DNA of 16,975 bases from NCBI GenBank assembly GCA_965554225.1, contig CBEVZC010000063.1:1-16975 (forward strand), in the 5' to 3' direction. A program made the translations under genes and the position numbers. Source of the DNA: BMS3ABIN04 sp965554225. Its GTDB lineage: Bacteria > Bacteroidota > Ignavibacteria > Ignavibacteriales > Melioribacteraceae. The notes under the pieces were generated by a model that saw nothing but the letters and a program-made list of their open reading frames with translations, searched no databases and was not told where the DNA came from. Below are positions 6,811-15,188 of this stretch, one piece after another; position 1 is the first letter of the stretch; each line of letters opens with the position of its first letter.

Positions 6811-7997
6811 GTAATTCCAACTTTACTGTAGGATATAATAAGAAAGAACTACCAGCAAGCTTAAATAAGATTGGATTTCTTTTATTTGGGTTGGGACTTG
6901 TTCTTGTAATTTTGGCATTCTTTGTAGATAGTGTTAGAAGTGCTTTTAATAGTGTGATTTTTTTAACGTTTGTAACCAGCATTGGATTGGGATCTTTATT
7001 CTGGATTGCGGTTGAATATTTATCAGGCGCTGTTTGGAGTACTCCGTTTAGAAGAGTTGCGGAATTTTTTGGTGCATTACTTTTTATTCTACCTTTTCTT
7101 GCATTGCCTGCTTATTTCAATATGCATGAAATTTATCATTGGACACACACCGCCGTGGTTGAGGGGGATGAATTTTTAAAATCGAAAAGCTCATATCTCG
7201 ACGTTTCATTTTTTGCTATTAGGAATATAGTTTTCTTTTTGATTTGGATTGTATTTTTCTATTTCATTGCTCGAAATTCTCTGAAGCAAGATGAAAATGG
7301 TGTTCAATCTTACACAAAGAAAAATTTGAGATGGTCTGCCATCTTTATTCCAATATTTGCTTTAACAATTTCATTTTTTTCAATTGACTGGCTCATGAGT
7401 TTAGAACCGCATTGGTTCTCTACAATTTTTGGTGTTTATTATTTCTCCGGTACTGTATTAGCCTCTTTAGCAGCAATTACTTATACAGCTATTAAACTTA
7501 ATGAGAAGGGATATTTTGTTAAAGGACTAAATGAAGATCATTATTACAGTTTTGGAGCTTTGCTGTTTGGATTTATAAATTTTTGGGCTTATATTGCTTT
7601 TAGTCAGTATTTACTAATTTGGTACGGAAATTTACCCGAAGAAACTTTCTGGTTTTTGCAAAAATGGGAAGGTAATTGGATTATCTATTCGGTTATATTG
7701 ATTATTATACATTTTGTTATCCCATATTTTGCACTTCTTTCTCAACCTTCAAAAATGAATCCTAAAAGACTTAAGTTTATGGCTTTGTGGATACTTGTTG
7801 CTCATTACTTTGATTTACTTTGGATTGTAATGCCTACTTATGAAGAAGGAACATATATCCCCGGATGGGTAGAACTTTCGTTTCCAATTTTAGCAGTTGG
7901 ACTAATTATTCTAGTATTTAATTGGAGAGCGAAAAATAAAAACTTTGTTCCTATTGGTGATCCAAAACTTAAAAGAGGAATTAATTTTAGACTTTAA
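6807..7997 (+). CDS. actF: ACIII subunit ActF, polytopic membrane protein
   Basis: ActF is the second large membrane subunit of ACIII, a distant NrfD-like paralogue of ActC. The 396-residue protein has about ten hydrophobic helices. It also contains the family's DWLMSLEPHWFSTIFGVYYF stretch (about 194-213, with Asp194, Glu200 and His202), as well as an EIYHWTH segment near 108-114. In known ACIII structures ActF packs against ActC and may form a half-channel for protons; whether it binds quinone is uncertain. The ATG overlaps the actDE stop as ATGA and is preceded by AAGGAG (6790-6795), a clear translational coupling arrangement. It closes the act part of the operon; the next gene starts 13 bases later. 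Confidence 0.93.
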   Translation: MSNSNFTVGYNKKELPASLNKIGFLLFGLGLVLVILAFFVDSVRSAFNSVIFLTFVTSIGLGSLFWIAVEYLSGAVWSTPFRRVAEFFGALLFILPFLALPAYFNMHEIYHWTHTAVVEGDEFLKSKSSYLDVSFFAIRNIVFFLIWIVFFYFIARNSLKQDENGVQSYTKKNLRWSAIFIPIFALTISFFSIDWLMSLEPHWFSTIFGVYYFSGTVLASLAAITYTAIKLNEKGYFVKGLNEDHYYSFGALLFGFINFWAYIAFSQYLLIWYGNLPEETFWFLQKWEGNWIIYSVILIIIHFVIPYFALLSQPSKMNPKRLKFMALWILVAHYFDLLWIVMPTYEEGTYIPGWVELSFPILAVGLIILVFNWRAKNKNFVPIGDPKLKRGINFRL

Positions 7998-8010
7998 ATA
8001 TAATTAGCTT

Positions 8011-8949
8011 ATGAATGACAAAAGAAAAATAGAAGACGAAATTAATTTTAAGAACCTCTTAAAAAATCCAATCCGTTTGTATGGGTGGTTCTATCTTATA
8101 GTGTTTGGAGTTATAATTTTGGGCGGCATCTATTATGTAAAACATTTGGATGTTATAACTTTTAATTCAACACCCCAGGATGTTATTCCTGTTGATTCTA
8201 CAAAAAATATTGAGATTGAATTAAAAAAGGGAGGAGTAAAACCAGCTATGGATCTAAGCTTAGTAAAAAACCCTACTCCCGAATATATTGCGAAAGGTAA
8301 AGAATTGTTTATCAGTACATGTTCTTCATGTCATGGACAAGACGGTAAGGGGAATGGACCTGCAGGAGGTGCGTTAAATCCCAAGCCGAGAAATTTTCAC
8401 AGCAAAGAAGGCTGGGTTAATGGAAGGTCTTTATTTGAGATGTATAAAACGATAAATGACGGTATAAAGGGTACGGGCATGTCAGCTTATGAATATCTGT
8501 CTCCTTCTGATAGAATTGCAATAATTCATTATATAAGAACATTGACTGATTTCCCAAAGATTACAGATGAATTAGTTAAGAAACTTGACGTAACTTATAA
8601 TCTTTCTGCCGGAACTAAAACTCCAAATCAAATTCCGGTGAAAATGGCTATGAGTAATATAATTGACGAGAATGCTAATTTAATAAAACAGAGCAAGAAT
8701 CTTGTTTCGGTTATTAGTGGTGATAAATCAAAAGATGCCGTGCTTCTTAAAAATATTGCTTTAAACCTAAATAAGTTTACAGAGGTTTATCTTCATAATT
8801 TAGCAAAAAAAGATATAAATAACTTCGTAGGCAGTTTAGTTTCTGACCCTATATCTTTAGGATTAAAGGGTTCTGTGGTTAGATTATCGAAAACCCAATT
8901 GGAGTCACTCTATAAGTATCTTAATAACATCAACAAAAGCAATAGTTAA
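8011..8949 (+). CDS. Membrane-anchored monohaem cytochrome c with an extra C-terminal domain
   Basis: This 312-residue protein has a short charged N-terminus, one membrane segment (about 23-43), a linker, and a class I cytochrome c domain (about 90-180) with CSSCHG at 104-109 and Met157 (GTGMSAYEYL) as the probable sixth ligand. The remaining ~130 residues contain no haem site; they look helical and rich in Lys, Asn and Leu, and I do not recognise them. The gene lies between the quinol-oxidising complex and the oxidase genes, and subunit II of this oxidase has no fused cytochrome. The protein is therefore a good candidate for the carrier or bridge between the two complexes (inference). No clear Shine-Dalgarno site precedes the ATG. 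An alternative reading is an accessory ACIII subunit. Confidence 0.85.
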   Translation: MNDKRKIEDEINFKNLLKNPIRLYGWFYLIVFGVIILGGIYYVKHLDVITFNSTPQDVIPVDSTKNIEIELKKGGVKPAMDLSLVKNPTPEYIAKGKELFISTCSSCHGQDGKGNGPAGGALNPKPRNFHSKEGWVNGRSLFEMYKTINDGIKGTGMSAYEYLSPSDRIAIIHYIRTLTDFPKITDELVKKLDVTYNLSAGTKTPNQIPVKMAMSNIIDENANLIKQSKNLVSVISGDKSKDAVLLKNIALNLNKFTEVYLHNLAKKDINNFVGSLVSDPISLGLKGSVVRLSKTQLESLYKYLNNINKSNS

Positions 8950-8952
8950 CCA

Positions 8953-9741
8953 ATGGGGAAAAAATCGCATAAAATAATTGTTCTTTTATTATCGGTAGTG
9001 ATTTTTGTGCCTTTCAAAAATTATACTGCACAAGTTAAAGACAAAATTGAAGTTGGAATTGAAGAACGTCAAGGTAAATATTTGCCTATGGATGCTGAGT
9101 TTGTGACATCCGAGAATGATACTGTTGCCTTAAAAGATATAATCAATAAGCCATTTTTATTAGATGTAGGATATTACAATTGTCCGGGAATTTGTCACCC
9201 GCTTTTAAGTGAGTTATCTTGGGCAGTTGATAGAATTAAGATGAATCCCGGAACTGATTTCCAAGTTGTTTTCTTAAGCTTCGACCCGAAAGAAGATTAC
9301 ACGATTGCGCAAAAATGGAAGAAGAGCTATTTAAAAGGTATGAAAAGAAAAATGCCTCCCAATTCATGGCTGTTTTTATCCGGGGACAGTGTGAATATAA
9401 AAAAAATAACTGATGCTGTTGGATTTGATTATCAACCTAATGGTAGAAATTTTATCCATGCCGGATCAGTTGAATCAATATCAGCCGACGGGAAAATTTC
9501 TCGATATATTTATGGATCAACTTTTAACCCGTTTGATTTAAAGATGGCTTTAATAGATGCTCAAAATGATGAGGTCAGACCTACTTCTGCTAAACTTTTG
9601 CAGCTCTGCTTCAGTTATGATCCTTCCGGGCGAAAGTATTCTTTAAATGTAACTCGAATTGTTGGAGCTTTAATGATCCTCGGATTATTTTCATTTTTCA
9701 TTGTAGTTGTTTTTAAAAAGAAAAAAAAGGATGTTATATAA
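8953..9741 (+). CDS. sco: SCO1/SenC-family copper chaperone for the CuA site
   Basis: SCO proteins are membrane-tethered, thioredoxin-fold copper chaperones that metallate the CuA centre of oxidase subunit II. The 262-residue product has an N-terminal signal or anchor (about 7-22), the NCPGICHPL motif with Cys77 and Cys81, and the distal copper-ligand His169 in FIHAGS, all three residues expected of an active SCO. A second hydrophobic helix near the C-terminus (about 235-255) followed by a poly-Lys stretch is an added anchor, common in ACIII-linked SCO proteins. The start lies 3 bases after the previous stop, and its own stop abuts the subunit I ATG with no gap, which implies coupled translation. 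Placement immediately before the oxidase genes matches its role. Confidence 0.93.
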   Translation: MGKKSHKIIVLLLSVVIFVPFKNYTAQVKDKIEVGIEERQGKYLPMDAEFVTSENDTVALKDIINKPFLLDVGYYNCPGICHPLLSELSWAVDRIKMNPGTDFQVVFLSFDPKEDYTIAQKWKKSYLKGMKRKMPPNSWLFLSGDSVNIKKITDAVGFDYQPNGRNFIHAGSVESISADGKISRYIYGSTFNPFDLKMALIDAQNDEVRPTSAKLLQLCFSYDPSGRKYSLNVTRIVGALMILGLFSFFIVVVFKKKKKDVI

Positions 9742-11388
9742 ATGGCAGATGGAACAATTTCTTTGCCTGAAAAGAGTTTTTATGAAGAAGGTACGACCAA
9801 AAGAACTAGCGGTTTGTTTTCTTGGATTTTCAGTACAGACCATAAAAGAATCGGGCTACTATATTTTACCTCAATAATGATATTCTTCACTGCAGGAGTT
9901 ATTCTCGGTGAATTGATGCGGCTTGAATTAATTGCACCTGGAAAAACTATTGTTGATCCGGAAACATACAATAGATTTTTTACTCTTCATGGGGTAATTA
10001 TGATATTTCTATTTATTATTCCGGGAATTCCAGCTGTATTTGGCAATTTCTTCTTACCTCTTCAAATTGGAGCTAGAGATGTAGCTTTCCCTCGTTTAAA
10101 TCTCCTATCTTGGTGGTTATATGTAGTGGGTGCCATTTTAGCATTAACTTCGCTTTATCTTCCCGGCGGACCTGCAGATACAGGCTGGACATTTTATGTC
10201 CCGTATAGTATTAGGACGGGAACCAATGTGTCAATATCTCTCCTAGCGGCATTTATTCTAGGTTTCTCATCTATTCTGACCGGATTAAACTTTATTACTA
10301 CTGTGCATCGAATGAGAGCTCCTGGTATGACGTTTTTCAAGATGCCCCTAAATATTTGGGCTTTGTATGCAACGGCTTGGGTGCAGGTTGTTGCCACGCC
10401 GATGATTGGAATTACACTTCTTCTTATAATGATTGAAAGAACGTTTGGAATTGGGATTTTCGATCCTGCGTTGGGAGGTGATCCTGTTCTTTACCAGCAC
10501 ATGTTTTGGATTTATTCTCATCCAGCCGTATATATAATGATTTTACCGGCTATGGGAGTAGTATCCGAGATCATAGCTACCTTTTCTCGTAGAACAATTT
10601 TTGGCTATAAAGCTGTGGCTTATTCATCACTCGCAATTGCTTTTTTTGGCTTTTTGGTTTGGGCACATCATATGTTTGTGAGTGGTTTAAGTGAAACTGC
10701 AGCGGTTATTTTTTCTTTCCTTACTTTTATTGTCGCTATTCCCAGTGCTATTAAAGTTTTTAATTGGGTCGCCACTATGTACAAAGGATCAATTGATCCT
10801 AGGACTCCGTTTCTATGGGTTATGGCTTTTATCTTTCTCTTTTCAATAGGTGGATTGACCGGTTTAATTTTAGGTTCTCTTGCTACAGATGTTCATTTAC
10901 ATGATACTTATTTTGTTGTAGGACATTTCCATTTTGTTATGTTTGGAGGGACGGGAACTATTTTCTTTGGGGCGTTACATTATTGGTTCCCTAAAATGTT
11001 TGGAAAAATGTATAATGAAAAAATAGCTAATTTAGGTGTAGGACTGTTTTTTGTCGCTTTTCTTACTCTTTATTTCCCAATGTTTCTTTTAGGATACAAT
11101 GGAATGCCGAGAAGATATTATGATTATCTACCTGAATTCCATACACTTCATTTTATATCTACTATGGGTGCATGGTTAATGTTTATTGCATTAAGTATTG
11201 TTATTGTAAATTTGATATATGCCTTATTAAAAGGGAAGAAAGCTCCAAGCAATCCTTGGGGCGGCGTTACACTTGAATGGCAAACTTCCTCACCGCCGCC
11301 GTTAGAAAACTTTGAAAAAATTCCTACTGTAACTCATGAACCTTATGATTTTAGTCAATTAAAAGGAACAGAATATGGCCTCAAATGA
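9742..11388 (+). CDS. ctaD: Cytochrome c oxidase subunit I, A2-type haem-copper oxidase
   Basis: This is the catalytic subunit, which reduces O2 at a haem-CuB centre and pumps protons. All metal ligands are visible in the 548 residues: His83 (low-spin haem, FFTLHGV), His260 and Tyr264 (CuB and cross-linked Tyr in YSHPAVY), His309-His310 (CuB), His395 (high-spin haem) and His397 (low-spin haem) in GHFHFV, and His385/His387 in DVHLHDTY. The YSHPAVY motif (258-264), with Tyr-Ser and Ala in place of the Glu of the usual HPEVY, marks the A2 subfamily, as in Rhodothermus and Thermus caa3 oxidases. An Asp in the QIGARDVAFPRLN stretch fits the D-channel entrance. The haem may be A or O; this cannot be told from sequence. 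The gene starts right after the SCO stop and overlaps subunit III by 14 bases. Confidence 0.97.
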   Translation: MADGTISLPEKSFYEEGTTKRTSGLFSWIFSTDHKRIGLLYFTSIMIFFTAGVILGELMRLELIAPGKTIVDPETYNRFFTLHGVIMIFLFIIPGIPAVFGNFFLPLQIGARDVAFPRLNLLSWWLYVVGAILALTSLYLPGGPADTGWTFYVPYSIRTGTNVSISLLAAFILGFSSILTGLNFITTVHRMRAPGMTFFKMPLNIWALYATAWVQVVATPMIGITLLLIMIERTFGIGIFDPALGGDPVLYQHMFWIYSHPAVYIMILPAMGVVSEIIATFSRRTIFGYKAVAYSSLAIAFFGFLVWAHHMFVSGLSETAAVIFSFLTFIVAIPSAIKVFNWVATMYKGSIDPRTPFLWVMAFIFLFSIGGLTGLILGSLATDVHLHDTYFVVGHFHFVMFGGTGTIFFGALHYWFPKMFGKMYNEKIANLGVGLFFVAFLTLYFPMFLLGYNGMPRRYYDYLPEFHTLHFISTMGAWLMFIALSIVIVNLIYALLKGKKAPSNPWGGVTLEWQTSSPPPLENFEKIPTVTHEPYDFSQLKGTEYGLK

Positions 11389-12004
11389 ATCGGTAGCTCA
11401 TACGGAATCTCACACTCATCGTGATGATGAAGGCGCTAAACTTGGGATGTGGTTATTTCTATTTACAGAATTAATATTATTTGGCGGCATGTTCTTAGCT
11501 TACGCAGTTTATAGATTTAAATATCCTGACCAGTTTCATCTTGCGTCACTAGAAATGAATACAACTCTAGGTACTATAAATACTATAATTCTTCTCACAA
11601 GCAGTTTAACTATGGTACTCTCTATTGCTGCAATTCAAAAGAAAAACCGGTTCTTATCAATAATATTTGTTGCTTCAACAATATTTTTTGGATTTTTATT
11701 TTTAATAAATAAATATATCGAATGGTCACACGAAATTGGTAAAGGAATTTATCCAGGTTCCGAAACGCTGTTGAAAAAGGAGAACGGAGAAATTCTCTTT
11801 TTCGGTTTATATTATGCAATGACCGGTTTGCATGGTCTTCATGTAATTATCGGAATGATTGTTCTATCCTTTATGCTGGTATTTTTATTAAAAAATAAAA
11901 TTGTATTTGATAATTATGTTAAATTAGAAAATTCAGGTCTTTATTGGCATTTAGTTGATGTGATCTGGATATTTTTATTTCCACTTTTTTACTTAATTCA
12001 ATAA
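11375..12004 (+). CDS. ctaE: Cytochrome c oxidase subunit III
   Basis: This is a 209-residue integral membrane subunit of the haem-copper oxidase with five predicted helices (about 26-46, 66-87, 93-113, 142-172, 189-208). That is the five-helix form found when the first two helices of seven-helix subunit III are absent or belong to subunit I. The family's conserved helix Glu is Glu32 in FLFTELILFGGMF, and the GLHGLHVIIG and GLYWHLVDVIWIFLF signatures are present. Subunit III stabilises the catalytic subunit and sustains proton uptake. The start is inside the last codons of subunit I (14-base overlap in a different frame), with AAGGAA at 11363-11368 six bases before the ATG. The N-terminus is His-rich (HTESHTHRDD), of unknown meaning. 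Confidence 0.95.
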   Translation: MASNESVAHTESHTHRDDEGAKLGMWLFLFTELILFGGMFLAYAVYRFKYPDQFHLASLEMNTTLGTINTIILLTSSLTMVLSIAAIQKKNRFLSIIFVASTIFFGFLFLINKYIEWSHEIGKGIYPGSETLLKKENGEILFFGLYYAMTGLHGLHVIIGMIVLSFMLVFLLKNKIVFDNYVKLENSGLYWHLVDVIWIFLFPLFYLIQ

Positions 12005-12015
12005 GGCAAAAAATA

Positions 12016-12309
12016 ATGAATGACGAACATACTAAAAATAATCATATTGTAGATTACGGCACTTATATTTTTGTCTGGCTGGGGTTAATAGCTTTAACTT
12101 CTTTAACTGTAACAATCGCAGGTATTCATTTTGGCAATTATACTTTATTCCTTGCTCTATTGATTGCTACCATTAAAGCAACTTATGTAGTTTCGAATTT
12201 TATGCATATTAATATTAGTGAGCCAATTTTTAAAGTTTTTATTGGGATTGTTGTTTTTACTTTAATTGTAATATTTATTTTAACATTTTCAGATTATTCT
12301 TTTAGATGA
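12016..12309 (+). CDS. ctaF: Cytochrome c oxidase subunit IV (small membrane subunit)
   Basis: This 97-residue protein belongs to the prokaryotic oxidase subunit IV family that accompanies caa3/A2-type oxidases. It has three hydrophobic helices (about 15-37, 41-62, 70-92) and the family-like segment KATYVVSNFMHI (about 55-66), matching the usual K-x-x-x-V-x-x-F/N-F-M-H-L signature. It has no catalytic residues; the subunit is thought to aid assembly or stability. Start codon ATG at 12016 comes 12 bases after the subunit III stop, with only a weak AAGG-like site. The gene order I-III-IV-II is a characteristic arrangement next to ACIII genes. Confidence 0.9.
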   Translation: MNDEHTKNNHIVDYGTYIFVWLGLIALTSLTVTIAGIHFGNYTLFLALLIATIKATYVVSNFMHINISEPIFKVFIGIVVFTLIVIFILTFSDYSFR

Positions 12310-12318
12310 GGTTGATTG

Positions 12319-12939
12319 ATGTTGTATAACGAAGTAACATCACATGCTAATAATGTAGATAATGTGATGATTTATATTACTGCAATTTCTGTTTTCTTTT
12401 TGATAGGAATTACAGTAACTATGATATATTTTGTGTTTAAATTTAATAGAAAGAGAAATAAAGAAGCAAAGGATATACATGGTAATTTTCTCCTTGAGAC
12501 TGTTTGGATTATTATTCCAACGATTCTTGTACTAACTATGTTTTATTTTGGTTATATGGGCTATAAAGGAATAAGGCAAGTACCGGAAAATGCAATAAAA
12601 ATAAAGGGAATTGCAAAGATGTGGGAGTGGAATTTTCACTATGATAATGGCAAGAAATCTGATACACTTTTTGTCCCTTCCGGCAAACCGGTAGAATTAC
12701 TTCTTCAATCGCTGGATGTAAATCATTCATTGTATATCCCAGCGTACAGAGTGAAGCAGGATGTTGTTATGGGCAGAGTGAATAATTTAGTTATCCGTCC
12801 GGAAAAATTAGGGACTTATGATATTGCCTGTGCGGAATATTGCGGACTAAAACATTCAATGATGTATACCAAACTGGTTGTGATGGATACAACGGACTTT
12901 AATAAATGGTATAATTCAATCATTCCGGAAAATAAATAA
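12319..12939 (+). CDS. ctaC: Cytochrome c oxidase subunit II with CuA site, no fused cytochrome c
   Basis: Subunit II receives electrons from a cytochrome c at its binuclear CuA centre. From the ATG at 12319 it has 206 residues: two membrane helices (about 16-41 and 60-80) and a periplasmic cupredoxin domain. The CuA ligands are all present: His136 (NHSLYIP), Cys171, Glu173 (backbone), Cys175, His179 and Met182 in CAEYCGLKHSMM. The aromatic patch KMWEWNFHY (Trp102, Trp104) is the usual electron entry. A TTG three bases upstream could also start translation, but the ATG has GAGG (12308-12311) at better spacing. There is no CXXCH and no lipoprotein signal, so this is not a caa3-type subunit II. 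The stop directly abuts the ctaB start. Confidence 0.95.
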   Translation: MLYNEVTSHANNVDNVMIYITAISVFFLIGITVTMIYFVFKFNRKRNKEAKDIHGNFLLETVWIIIPTILVLTMFYFGYMGYKGIRQVPENAIKIKGIAKMWEWNFHYDNGKKSDTLFVPSGKPVELLLQSLDVNHSLYIPAYRVKQDVVMGRVNNLVIRPEKLGTYDIACAEYCGLKHSMMYTKLVVMDTTDFNKWYNSIIPENK

Positions 12940-13824
12940 GTGAATGTGAAACTATTAAAATATTTAAACTTATTTTCTGAGCTTGGGAAGGTTCGTATTA
13001 CCTTTTTTGTAGCCTTTTCTACATCTGTCGGGTATATAATGGCAGCAGGGGTGGTATCTTGGCATATGATTTTTCCGGCTCTAGGAATATTTATTTTGGC
13101 TACCGGGTCTTCGGCTTTAAATCATTACCAAGAAAGAGATTTGGATGCTTTAATGGAACGAACAAAAAATCGTCCAATTCCATCTGGAAAAGTATCACCG
13201 GATTCTGTATTAACGCTTTCATTATTTTTATTTATGTTAGGATCGCTTGTGCTTTTATTGAGCGCTAATGCTTTAGCCATGAGTTTGGGCTGGGTTGCAT
13301 TTATTTGGTATAATTTAATTTATACTCCGCTGAAAAGGAAATATGCATTAGCTGTTGTTCCGGGCTCTGTGATTGGTGCACTTCCACCAATTATTGGTTG
13401 GGTTGCTGCTGGAGGAAATCCTTTAGATCCGGAAATTATTGCGTTAGCATTATTTTTCTTCATTTGGCAAATTCCGCACTTTTGGCTTTTACTCTTGCTT
13501 TACGGTAAAGACTATGATAAAGCCGGTTTCCCAACATTGACAAAAATTTTCAGTATAAAACAGATTACACGTTTAACTTTTACTTGGATAGTTGCACTTT
13601 CAACTAGCTGTATTCTAATACCTTTTTTTGGAGTTTCAAAAAATTTAATCACTGCAATTATTTTAATCTTGTTAGGAGTTTGGTTATGTTACTCCAGTGC
13701 AAAACTATTATTTAATTATTACGAAAAGAAAAGCTTTCGCAAGGCATTTATAAATATTAATTTTTACGTGCTAGCCGTTGTTATTTTACTATCAGTAGAT
13801 AAATTAATTTTATTAGAATTTTAA
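12940..13824 (+). CDS. ctaB: Protoheme IX farnesyltransferase (haem O synthase)
   Basis: CtaB attaches a farnesyl group to haem B to make haem O, the first step towards haem A for the oxidase. It belongs to the UbiA prenyltransferase superfamily. The 294 residues form a polytopic membrane protein with the first Asp-rich motif NHYQERDLDALMERT (Asn61, Asp67, Asp69), followed by NRPIPSGKVSP. Further signatures are YTPLKRK, VVPGSVIGALPPIIGW and IPHFWLLLLLYGKDYDKAGFP, all characteristic of CtaB. Translation appears to start at GTG 12940, immediately after the subunit II stop; a second GTG at 12946 is also possible and no good ribosome site distinguishes them. No haem A synthase follows it in the window. 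Confidence 0.95.
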   Translation: MNVKLLKYLNLFSELGKVRITFFVAFSTSVGYIMAAGVVSWHMIFPALGIFILATGSSALNHYQERDLDALMERTKNRPIPSGKVSPDSVLTLSLFLFMLGSLVLLLSANALAMSLGWVAFIWYNLIYTPLKRKYALAVVPGSVIGALPPIIGWVAAGGNPLDPEIIALALFFFIWQIPHFWLLLLLYGKDYDKAGFPTLTKIFSIKQITRLTFTWIVALSTSCILIPFFGVSKNLITAIILILLGVWLCYSSAKLLFNYYEKKSFRKAFININFYVLAVVILLSVDKLILLEF

Positions 13825-13835
13825 GGAAATTATAA

Positions 13836-15188
13836 ATGGATTTTTTAGATAAAATAGTTCTTCCGCAATCTGCTCATCATATGGAATTATTGCGTGGTCT
13901 ACTTACTATTACGTTCATAATATTAATCCCTTATTTAAGTATTCTAACCGGTAGTACAATTTATTCTATTTTATACTTAAAGAAAAAGCGAACAGGTAAA
14001 GAGTCGTTATATTTTAAGTTTGCTAAAGAATTGGTTGACCTTGTTACTCTTAACAAAAGTATGGCATTCGGTTTCGGAATTATTCCTTTATTAAGTGCAA
14101 TATTTTGTTATGCTCAATTATTAGATAAAACCGAATCTTATGTTGCTTATCACCTTACAGTATCATTGATCTTTTTAATTGCAGCTTTGTTGTTCCTTTA
14201 TACATATAAATACGCTTTCCACTTAAAAGATATTTTTAGATTTATTTCCAGTGATAAAATAAAAGAAAGTGATAATGAGGAGGAATTTGAAAAATATTCT
14301 TCAACAGCCGATAGAATTTTTAATAAATTTGCCGGCTGGGGATTGTTATTCCTTTTAATTGCGGACTATAAATTGATTAATGCTGTTCAATTGGCATTAA
14401 ATCCTGATAAGTGGGGAGCTGACGCATCTTTTGTTTCCATATGGTTTTCAGTCCCGGCGTTAGTAAACTTTTTTACGTTTTTAATTGCCTCTCTTGCGAT
14501 AACGGCAATAGTAGTTTTATATGTCTATTTCAGACCAAATTCAAATCGTAAAGGCAGCAGCGAATATTTGGAGATTGTTAAGAATTTTGCATTAAAGTCC
14601 GGTCTTCTATTTACGTTGTTTATCCCAATTGATATATTGCTGAATATTGTTGTAGTTCCTAATTCAGCCCTAAATGCAAATATCTTTATATTTTCTTTAA
14701 TAGCTTTAATTTTGATTCTGATAGCCGGAAACTTCCTGTATATTATGATAAAAGAAGGAAATCTTAAATATGTTCCGTCAACACTTTTTGTCTTTGTTCT
14801 GGTATTCGCTTTTTTAATTGCTAAAGATCAATTTGCTTTTAATACTGCTTCAAATAAACACTTTGCTGTGCTCGAAAATGATTATGATGCTTACTCAAAG
14901 AATTTGAAGGAAAAATTAGGTGTAGTTACTGAAACTGTTAGTGGTGAGGATATTTTTAACGGAAGATGTGTTGCGTGCCATGCATTTGATCATAAAGTAG
15001 TTGGACCACCTTATAATGAAACTCTTCCTCAGTTTGAGGATAACATGGATGGACTTGTTGATTTTATTCTTCATCCAAGAAAGATTAATAAAGACTATCC
15101 TAGTATGCCTAACCAGGGTCTTAAACCTAACGAAGCCCGCGCAGTGGCTGAATATATAATGAGCGTTTATAAACAGAATAAAAAATAG
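13836..15188 (+). CDS. Unrecognised eight-helix membrane protein with C-terminal cytochrome c domain
   Basis: I cannot assign this 450-residue protein to a named family. It starts at ATG 13836 after AAGGAA (13823-13828), which overlaps the ctaB stop. The first ~330 residues contain about eight membrane helices (roughly 20-48, 73-96, 103-128, 165-187, 204-232, 251-275, 281-305, 313-329), with a charged loop at 131-160. Membrane-side histidines include His14-His15, His106 and His129. A linker leads to a class I cytochrome c domain with CVACH at 378-382 and a likely Met424 ligand in YPSMPNQGL. An even helix count would place both ends in the periplasm, where the haem must be attached. Being last in the operon, it probably donates to or assists the oxidase. 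A remote CydA-like relation is conceivable but unproven. Confidence 0.8.
   Translation: MDFLDKIVLPQSAHHMELLRGLLTITFIILIPYLSILTGSTIYSILYLKKKRTGKESLYFKFAKELVDLVTLNKSMAFGFGIIPLLSAIFCYAQLLDKTESYVAYHLTVSLIFLIAALLFLYTYKYAFHLKDIFRFISSDKIKESDNEEEFEKYSSTADRIFNKFAGWGLLFLLIADYKLINAVQLALNPDKWGADASFVSIWFSVPALVNFFTFLIASLAITAIVVLYVYFRPNSNRKGSSEYLEIVKNFALKSGLLFTLFIPIDILLNIVVVPNSALNANIFIFSLIALILILIAGNFLYIMIKEGNLKYVPSTLFVFVLVFAFLIAKDQFAFNTASNKHFAVLENDYDAYSKNLKEKLGVVTETVSGEDIFNGRCVACHAFDHKVVGPPYNETLPQFEDNMDGLVDFILHPRKINKDYPSMPNQGLKPNEARAVAEYIMSVYKQNKK

Noticed and set aside
11622..11819. Minus-strand ORF inside subunit III
   Set aside because: Antisense shadow of a clear membrane-protein gene with no independent support.
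12316..12318. TTG start for oxidase subunit II
   Set aside because: An ATG follows immediately at 12319 with better spacing from GAGG; the TTG adds only one residue.
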